DNA from: Chloroflexales bacterium
GTDB lineage: Bacteria; Chloroflexota; Chloroflexia; Chloroflexales; Chloroflexaceae
Direction: 5' to 3'
Assembly (NCBI GenBank): GCA_013336035.1
Contig: JAAXUL010000246.1
Location: 1 to 9,391, forward strand
DNA length: 9,391 bases
The notes under the pieces are model-generated. The model was not told the origin of the DNA and searched no databases. It was given only the letters and a program-made list of their open reading frames with translations. Below, one piece after another: positions 5,554 through 9,391 of the stretch; positions within the stretch are counted from its first letter, which is position 1; each line of letters opens with the position of its first letter. Both the position numbers and the translations under genes were made by a program.

Positions 5554-7560
5554 ATGGAGACGCCCGCACAGGATGGGGGCCAGGAGCTGCGGCTGCTGCG
5601 GCTGCTGAGCGGCCGCTACCCGACGATCACGGCGGCCCACATCGAGATGATCAACCTGAGGGCCATCCTGGCCCTGCCCAAAGGCACCGACCACTACATC
5701 TCGGATATCCACGGGGCCTACGAGCAGTTCGACCAGATCCTGCGCCACGCCTCGGGCGCGGTCAGGCGCAAGATCGCCCAGACCTTCGGCGACGAGCTGC
5801 CCGAGGGCGAGCAGATTGCCCTGGCGATGCTGGTCTACTACCCCGAGCAGCAGCTGCGCCGGGCCCTGGCCCAGGCCGCCGAGCCCGAGGCCTGGCTGGC
5901 CGAGATGATCGCCCGCCTGGCCCGGGTGGCGCGCACCTCGGCCCAGAAGTACACCCGCAGCAAGGTTCGCAAGCGCCTGGCCCCGCAGCGGGCCTATATC
6001 CTCGAGGAGCTGCTGACCGAGAGCCAGTCGGACAATGCCCAGAAGGAGCAGTACTACCAGGGCATCGTGCGCTCGCTCGTCGACCTTGGCGAGGGCGAGG
6101 CCTTCATCGTCACGCTGGCCGAGCTGATCCGCAGCCTGGTGGTCGACCGGCTCTACATCCTGGGCGACATCTACGACCGCGGCCCCGCGGCCGAGAAGGT
6201 CATCGACCGCCTGATGGCGCACCACTACGTCTCGATCCAGTGGGGCAACCACGACGTCTCGTGGATGGGCGCGGCGAGCGGCTGCGCGGCCCTGGTGGCC
6301 AATGTGGTGCGTATGGCCCTGCGCTACACCACCCTCGAGACGCTGACCGACGGCTACGACATCAGCCTGCGCGGCCTGGCCCGCTTCGCCGAGGCCGTGT
6401 ACGGCGACGACCCGTGCGCGCGCTTTACGCCCAAGGCCGGGCCGCCCGTCGAGGGCTTCCCGCTCGAGCTGCTGGCCCGTATGCACAAGGCCATCACCGT
6501 GATCCAGCTGAAGCTCGAGGCCCAGGCGATCCGGCGCCACCCCGAGTACGAGATGGACGAGCGGCTGCTGCTCGACGCGGTCGACCTGCGCCAGGGCACG
6601 CTCACCGTCGACGGCGTGGCCCACCCGCTGCTCGACACCAGCTGGCCGACCCTTGGCGCGGGCGACCGGGCCGCCCTGACCCAGGGCGAGGCCGAGGTGA
6701 TGGCCGGGCTGCGCGAGCAGTTCCAGGCCAGCGCGCGGCTGCAAGCGCACATCCGCTTCCTCTACGCCTACGGGGGCATGTTCCAGGTCCAGGACGGCAA
6801 CCTGAAGTTCCACGGCTACCTGCCCGTGGACGAGCGGGGCGAGTTTGTCGCCTTCCCCCTCGGCGGCGAGCCGCTGGCGGGGCCGGCCCTGCTGCGGCGC
6901 TACGAGCAGATGGCGCGCGAGGCCTTCTTCAGCCGCGACGAGCGGGCGCGCCAGGCCGGGCAGGACGCTATGTGGTACCTGTGGTGCGGGCGGCACTCGC
7001 CCCTGTTCGGGCGCGAGCGCATGACCACCTTCGAGCGCTATGTGCTCGCCGACCCGGCCACCCACGAGGAGCCGAAGGGCCCGTACTACGCCCTGCGCGA
7101 TGACGAGGCCTTCTGCCGGCGCGTGCTGGCCGCCTTTGGCGGCGACCCCGAGGGCGGGCATATTATCAATGGCCACACGCCTGTGAAGGTTAAGAAGGGC
7201 GAGCGGCCCCTGCGGGCCAACGGCCGTATGATCGTGATCGACGGCGGCATGAGTGAGGCCTACCAGTCGGTGACCGGGATCGCCGGCTATACGCTGATCG
7301 GCAACTCGCACGAGCTGCTGCTGGCGGCCTACGAGCCGTTCAGCGACGCCGAGGCGCTGAACCGCGAGGGGAGCGACCCGACGCCCGAGACCGAGCGTGT
7401 CGAGACCTACCCGCGGCGCGTGCTGATCGCCGACACCGACACCGGCCGCGAGCTGCTGGGCCAGCTGGCCGACCTCGAGAAGCTGGTCGAGGCCTACCGG
7501 CGGGGGGTGCTGATCGAAGGGGGAGTGAGAGGTGAGCGCTCGCTGCGTTCGCTAGGGTGA
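5554..7560 (+). CDS. fbp: Class III fructose-1,6-bisphosphatase
   Basis: This enzyme hydrolyses fructose 1,6-bisphosphate to fructose 6-phosphate for gluconeogenesis. It belongs to the Bacillus-type class III, a calcineurin-like metallophosphatase unrelated to the common class I enzyme. The 668-residue length matches the family (about 670 in Bacillus). The metal-site motifs are all present: SDIHG (50-54, Asp51 and His53), GDIYDRG (204-210, Asp205 and Asp208), GNHD (231-234), INGHTP (538-543) and VIDGG (561-565). It is predicted to be a soluble cytoplasmic enzyme. The start is well supported: GAGGAGG at 5542-5548 lies 5 nt before the ATG. It begins 23 nt after the GH5 stop and is followed after 24 nt by the Nudix gene. 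Its last codons overlap one copy of a short palindromic repeat, giving an Arg/Ser/Leu-rich tail. Confidence 0.95.
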   Translation: METPAQDGGQELRLLRLLSGRYPTITAAHIEMINLRAILALPKGTDHYISDIHGAYEQFDQILRHASGAVRRKIAQTFGDELPEGEQIALAMLVYYPEQQLRRALAQAAEPEAWLAEMIARLARVARTSAQKYTRSKVRKRLAPQRAYILEELLTESQSDNAQKEQYYQGIVRSLVDLGEGEAFIVTLAELIRSLVVDRLYILGDIYDRGPAAEKVIDRLMAHHYVSIQWGNHDVSWMGAASGCAALVANVVRMALRYTTLETLTDGYDISLRGLARFAEAVYGDDPCARFTPKAGPPVEGFPLELLARMHKAITVIQLKLEAQAIRRHPEYEMDERLLLDAVDLRQGTLTVDGVAHPLLDTSWPTLGAGDRAALTQGEAEVMAGLREQFQASARLQAHIRFLYAYGGMFQVQDGNLKFHGYLPVDERGEFVAFPLGGEPLAGPALLRRYEQMAREAFFSRDERARQAGQDAMWYLWCGRHSPLFGRERMTTFERYVLADPATHEEPKGPYYALRDDEAFCRRVLAAFGGDPEGGHIINGHTPVKVKKGERPLRANGRMIVIDGGMSEAYQSVTGIAGYTLIGNSHELLLAAYEPFSDAEALNREGSDPTPETERVETYPRRVLIADTDTGRELLGQLADLEKLVEAYRRGVLIEGGVRGERSLRSLG

Positions 7561-7566
7561 GCGCTC
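7531..7566. repeat. Duplicated 11-bp palindrome-containing repeat at the fbp stop
   Basis: GGTGAGCGCTC occurs at 7531-7541 and again at 7556-7566. Each copy contains the 8-bp palindrome GAGCGCTC (7534-7541 and 7559-7566), and the copies are 25 bp apart. One copy is inside the last codons of fbp and the second spans its TGA. The two copies could pair as an 8-bp stem with a 17-nt loop in the mRNA. No T run follows. Confidence 0.6.
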
Positions 7567-7584
7567 ATAATATAGGGGGGTACC

Positions 7585-8118
7585 ATGGAGACCTGGGTCG
7601 AGCGGGAGGAAGTGTTCAGCGGGCCGATCTTCAAGGTGTACACAGGCCAGGCGCGGCTGGACGACGGGCAGACCGCCCGGCGCGATATGGTGGCCCACCG
7701 GGGCGGCGTGGGCGTGGTCGCCATCCACGACGACAGGGTGATGCTAGTGCGGCAGTTCCGCCTGGCCGGCGGCGCCGACTTCGAGGAGATCCCGGCGGGC
7801 CTGCGCGAGCCCGGCGAGGAGCCCGCGGCCTGCGCCGCCCGTGAGCTTGCCGAGGAGCTAGGCTACGCCGCCGGGCGGCTCATCCCCCTGGCAAGCTACC
7901 GCACCTCGCCGGGCTTCACCGACGAGGTGACGGCGATCTTCCTGGCCCTCGACCTGGCGCCCGCCGAGGCCACGCCCGACTGGGACGAGCGCCTGCACCC
8001 GGTCGAGCTGCCCCTGGCCGAGCTGGACGACGCGCTGGCGGCGGGCCGCTTCGAGGATGGTAAGACGCTCGTGGGCCTCTACGCGGCCCTGGCCTGGCTA
8101 GAGCGGCAGGGGCGGTAA
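7585..8118 (+). CDS. Nudix hydrolase, ADP-ribose pyrophosphatase type
   Basis: The 177-residue protein has an exact Nudix box fitting GX5EX7REUXEEXGU at residues 72-94, with Arg87-Glu88 and Glu91 as the Mg-binding core (ARELAEELG). The preceding FEEIPAG and the downstream SPGFTDE (108-114) are features of NudF-type ADP-ribose pyrophosphatases, which split ADP-ribose into AMP and ribose 5-phosphate. A nucleotide-sugar or other NDP-X substrate is also possible, since specificity in this group varies. It appears cytosolic. The ATG is preceded 4 nt away by a run of six G (7575-7580) that can serve as a ribosome binding site. A small AT-rich patch (CATAATATA, 7566-7574) just before could act as a weak internal promoter, but no -35 is seen. 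It is probably the fourth gene of the operon. Confidence 0.9.
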   Translation: METWVEREEVFSGPIFKVYTGQARLDDGQTARRDMVAHRGGVGVVAIHDDRVMLVRQFRLAGGADFEEIPAGLREPGEEPAACAARELAEELGYAAGRLIPLASYRTSPGFTDEVTAIFLALDLAPAEATPDWDERLHPVELPLAELDDALAAGRFEDGKTLVGLYAALAWLERQGR

Positions 8119-8144
8119 CACGGCGGTAAGGGCGACAGACCAGA

Positions 8145-8168
8145 ATCGAGCTGCGAGGCCAACTCGAT
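8145..8168 (+). repeat. Small inverted repeat before the PH-domain gene
   Basis: ATCGAG (8145-8150) and CTCGAT (8163-8168) are exact 6-bp complements around a 12-nt loop. They lie immediately before the AAGGAG ribosome binding site (8170-8175). This might be a leader hairpin affecting translation, but such a short match can arise by chance in a 62-nt gap. Confidence 0.3.
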
Positions 8169-8180
8169 GAAGGAGCCCTT

Positions 8181-8624
8181 ATGAGCGACACCCAGCAGCC
8201 CGCGAGCGCCGGCGAGATGATTGTCTACCAGGGGAAGCTCCACTGGGCGATCTTTGTGCGCCCGGTCATGTTCACCTGCCTTGCTCTGACCCTGTTCAAC
8301 TACAACGAGCCGCTCTACGGCGCGGCGGCCATGATCGTGGCCGGCCTGTTCTGGGCCGCTACGCTCATGGCCGTCGCCGGCTCGCTCTTCGTGATCACCG
8401 AGCGGCGCATCCTCATCCGCTCCGGCACGGTCTACCGGGTCGATCTGGATCTGCCCCTTGAGCAGGTCGACGCGGTGACGGTGCGCCAGGACACTATGGG
8501 CCGGCTGCTTGGCTACGGCACCCTGGTGGTGGACGGCAGAGACGGCTCGCGCGCGACCTGCGCCACCGTGGCCCACGCCGACAGGTTCGGCCAGCAGCTG
8601 CGGACGCTGCGCGGCGCGGCGTAG
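8181..8624 (+). CDS. Small membrane protein with bacterial PH domain
   Basis: The 147-residue protein has two hydrophobic helices (about 22-39 and 46-69) joined by a short polar turn (NYNEP). A cytoplasmic bacterial pleckstrin-homology-like domain follows (about 70-140). The domain shows the usual strand pattern: ITERRILIRSG, then the VDLDLPLEQVDAV segment, then GRLLGYGTLVVDGRDG (107-122). These bPH_2-type proteins are widespread and mostly uncharacterised; they sit in the membrane and may bind lipids or partner proteins. AAGGAG at 8170-8175 sits 5 nt before the ATG, a strong site. It follows the Nudix gene by 62 nt and is the last rightward gene, convergent with the next gene across only 16 nt. 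Its link to the glycolipid genes upstream is positional only. Confidence 0.8.
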   Translation: MSDTQQPASAGEMIVYQGKLHWAIFVRPVMFTCLALTLFNYNEPLYGAAAMIVAGLFWAATLMAVAGSLFVITERRILIRSGTVYRVDLDLPLEQVDAVTVRQDTMGRLLGYGTLVVDGRDGSRATCATVAHADRFGQQLRTLRGAA

Positions 8625-8637
8625 CAGCCGCGGGCTG
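8625..8637. terminator. Short hairpin in a 16-nt convergent gap
   Basis: CAGCC (8625-8629) and GGCTG (8633-8637) pair as a 5-bp stem with a GCG loop, filling almost the whole gap between the two convergent stop codons. It has no T run on either side. It may help end transcription, but the stem is short and could be chance in GC-rich DNA. Confidence 0.25.
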
Positions 8638-8640
8638 GAT

Positions 8641-9391
8641 CTACGGCGCGCTGGTCGGCGCCGGGGTGGGCGCCGGGCCCTTGCGCAGCAGCGTGCTGAG
8701 GCGGCGCACATCCCCCCAGTTAGTCTCGGCCTCGACCGACGCGATCGGCGTGTAGAGGGTGTCGAGGGCGAAGACCTGCACGGCGAAGCGCTGGCCGCCG
8801 ACAGTGATGATGCGGCTCTCGTCCACCGGCACGCCGAGGGGCCTGCCCGCGTGAGCCTCGGTGAGCATAAAGTTGTGGAAGGCCCAGGTGGGGTGGAACT
8901 CGACGTCGGCGGTCAGGAAGGTCTCGGCGACAAGGGCCCGGTCGAGGGACTCGTCATAGGCCCGTAGCGCGAGGTCGCCCGCGGCCTGCCCCGACCAGGC
9001 GGAGACCTGGCGCCTGATGGCGCTGATGTAGGCCGTGGGCACGTTGCCGTCGCTCTGGGGCGCGTAGGATGGCACAGCCTTCTCGACGGTGTCCCTGCCC
9101 CTGCCGATATAGCCGAGGATCAGCTCGCACCAGTCGCGCACGCCGTCGTGCCAGCTAGCGTAGCGGGCGAAGCCCGCGCCGCTGCCGGCGTTGCGATCGG
9201 CCTTAATGTGGCGTCGCAGCATGCCCCAGTTGCGCAGGCCTGCCCGGGCGCAGCTACCGGTGGTGCAGTACTGGCTCTCGTGCTGGAAGAAGGCCAGGGC
9301 GACCGCGGGGTCGATGCCGTAGCCCCTGATGATCGCGTACAGCTCGTCGCTGTCCGCGGCGGCGGGCGAGCCGGCGACGGTCAGGATGCGG
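8641..9391 (-). CDS. Glucosaminidase/lysozyme-like exported protein, N-terminus beyond the window
   Basis: The frame is open from the right edge (first full codon 9388-9390) to the stop at 8641-8643, giving 249 visible residues. The ATG at 9222 is internal, because conserved sequence continues upstream of it. Visible residues 14-132 resemble a GH73-like endo-beta-N-acetylglucosaminidase domain: GIDPAVALAFFQHES (25-39), with candidate catalytic Glu38 (codon 9277-9279), then NWGMLRR (54-60), and FARYASWHDGVRDW (74-87). Such enzymes cut peptidoglycan glycan strands outside the cell. Cys42 and Cys47, close after the Glu, could form a disulfide, which fits export. Residues about 140-236 form a second region I do not recognise, and the end is a short Pro/Thr/Ala tail. 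The signal peptide, if any, lies outside the window. Activity on peptidoglycan is inferred; a binding-only role is possible. Confidence 0.65.
   Translation of the reverse strand, partial: RILTVAGSPAAADSDELYAIIRGYGIDPAVALAFFQHESQYCTTGSCARAGLRNWGMLRRHIKADRNAGSGAGFARYASWHDGVRDWCELILGYIGRGRDTVEKAVPSYAPQSDGNVPTAYISAIRRQVSAWSGQAAGDLALRAYDESLDRALVAETFLTADVEFHPTWAFHNFMLTEAHAGRPLGVPVDESRIITVGGQRFAVQVFALDTLYTPIASVEAETNWGDVRRLSTLLRKGPAPTPAPTSAP

Noticed and set aside
5476..7311. 611-codon minus-strand open frame opposite fbp
   Set aside because: It is an antisense shadow of a gene whose full set of metal-binding motifs is on the plus strand. Its composition (His/Gly/Ala/Leu/Gln-rich) is typical of such shadows.
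8111..8129. 8-bp direct repeat GGCGGTAA at the Nudix stop
   Set aside because: It is too short, made of common GC words, and has no associated element; it is likely chance.
8641..9222. Treating the last minus-strand gene as complete from ATG 9222
   Set aside because: The frame stays open to the window edge, and the upstream residues include the likely catalytic-Glu helix of the glucosaminidase-like domain.
1..9391. CRISPR array, tRNA, rRNA, insertion sequence or phage-defence cassette
   Set aside because: Both strands are filled with recognisable metabolic and envelope genes. No regularly spaced repeats, transposase motifs or RNA gene signatures were seen.

Overview
The window is uniformly GC-rich and densely coding. 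It carries six complete genes and two genes cut by the window edges. The set suggests a Chloroflexota bacterium, possibly one of the phototrophic Chloroflexales. The reasons are a BchD/ChlD-type Mg-chelatase subunit, an MGDG-synthase-family glycolipid glycosyltransferase, a class III fructose-1,6-bisphosphatase, and an exported glucosaminidase-like protein of a style I associate with that phylum. This placement is inference from protein resemblance recalled from memory; no rRNA or other marker gene is present.

Layout. Positions 3-977 (+) hold the C-terminal part of a Mg-chelatase D subunit: a charged Pro-rich linker followed by a von Willebrand A (integrin I) domain with an intact MIDAS. A perfect 12-bp GC hairpin (1011-1037) separates it from the convergent argC (1102-2097, -). 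The argC upstream region (2098-2200) is a compact divergent promoter region. A TATAAT facing argC and a TATACT facing the rightward genes lie back to back around a perfect 14-bp dyad.

From 2201 to 8624 five genes run rightward with gaps of only 9, 23, 24 and 62 nt, so they probably form one operon. They are a GT28/MGDG-synthase-type glycosyltransferase with an extra C-terminal domain; a cytosolic GH5 glycosidase resembling the eukaryotic glucosylceramidase/sterylglucosidase group; class III fructose-1,6-bisphosphatase (fbp); a Nudix hydrolase of the ADP-ribose pyrophosphatase type; and a small two-helix membrane protein with a bacterial PH domain. The last gene (8641-9391, -) is convergent, runs off the right edge, and encodes a glucosaminidase/lysozyme-like domain plus an unrecognised C-terminal region.

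How they fit together. Bacteriochlorophyll synthesis (if the D subunit serves it) and arginine synthesis are separate housekeeping pathways. The most suggestive pairing is the glycolipid-making glycosyltransferase directly followed by a glycosidase whose relatives cleave glucosyl lipids. This could be a make-and-trim glycolipid module, followed by sugar-phosphate (fbp) and nucleotide-sugar/ADP-ribose housekeeping functions. No mobile element, CRISPR array, tRNA or rRNA was seen. No stretch longer than about 125 nt lacks a gene.
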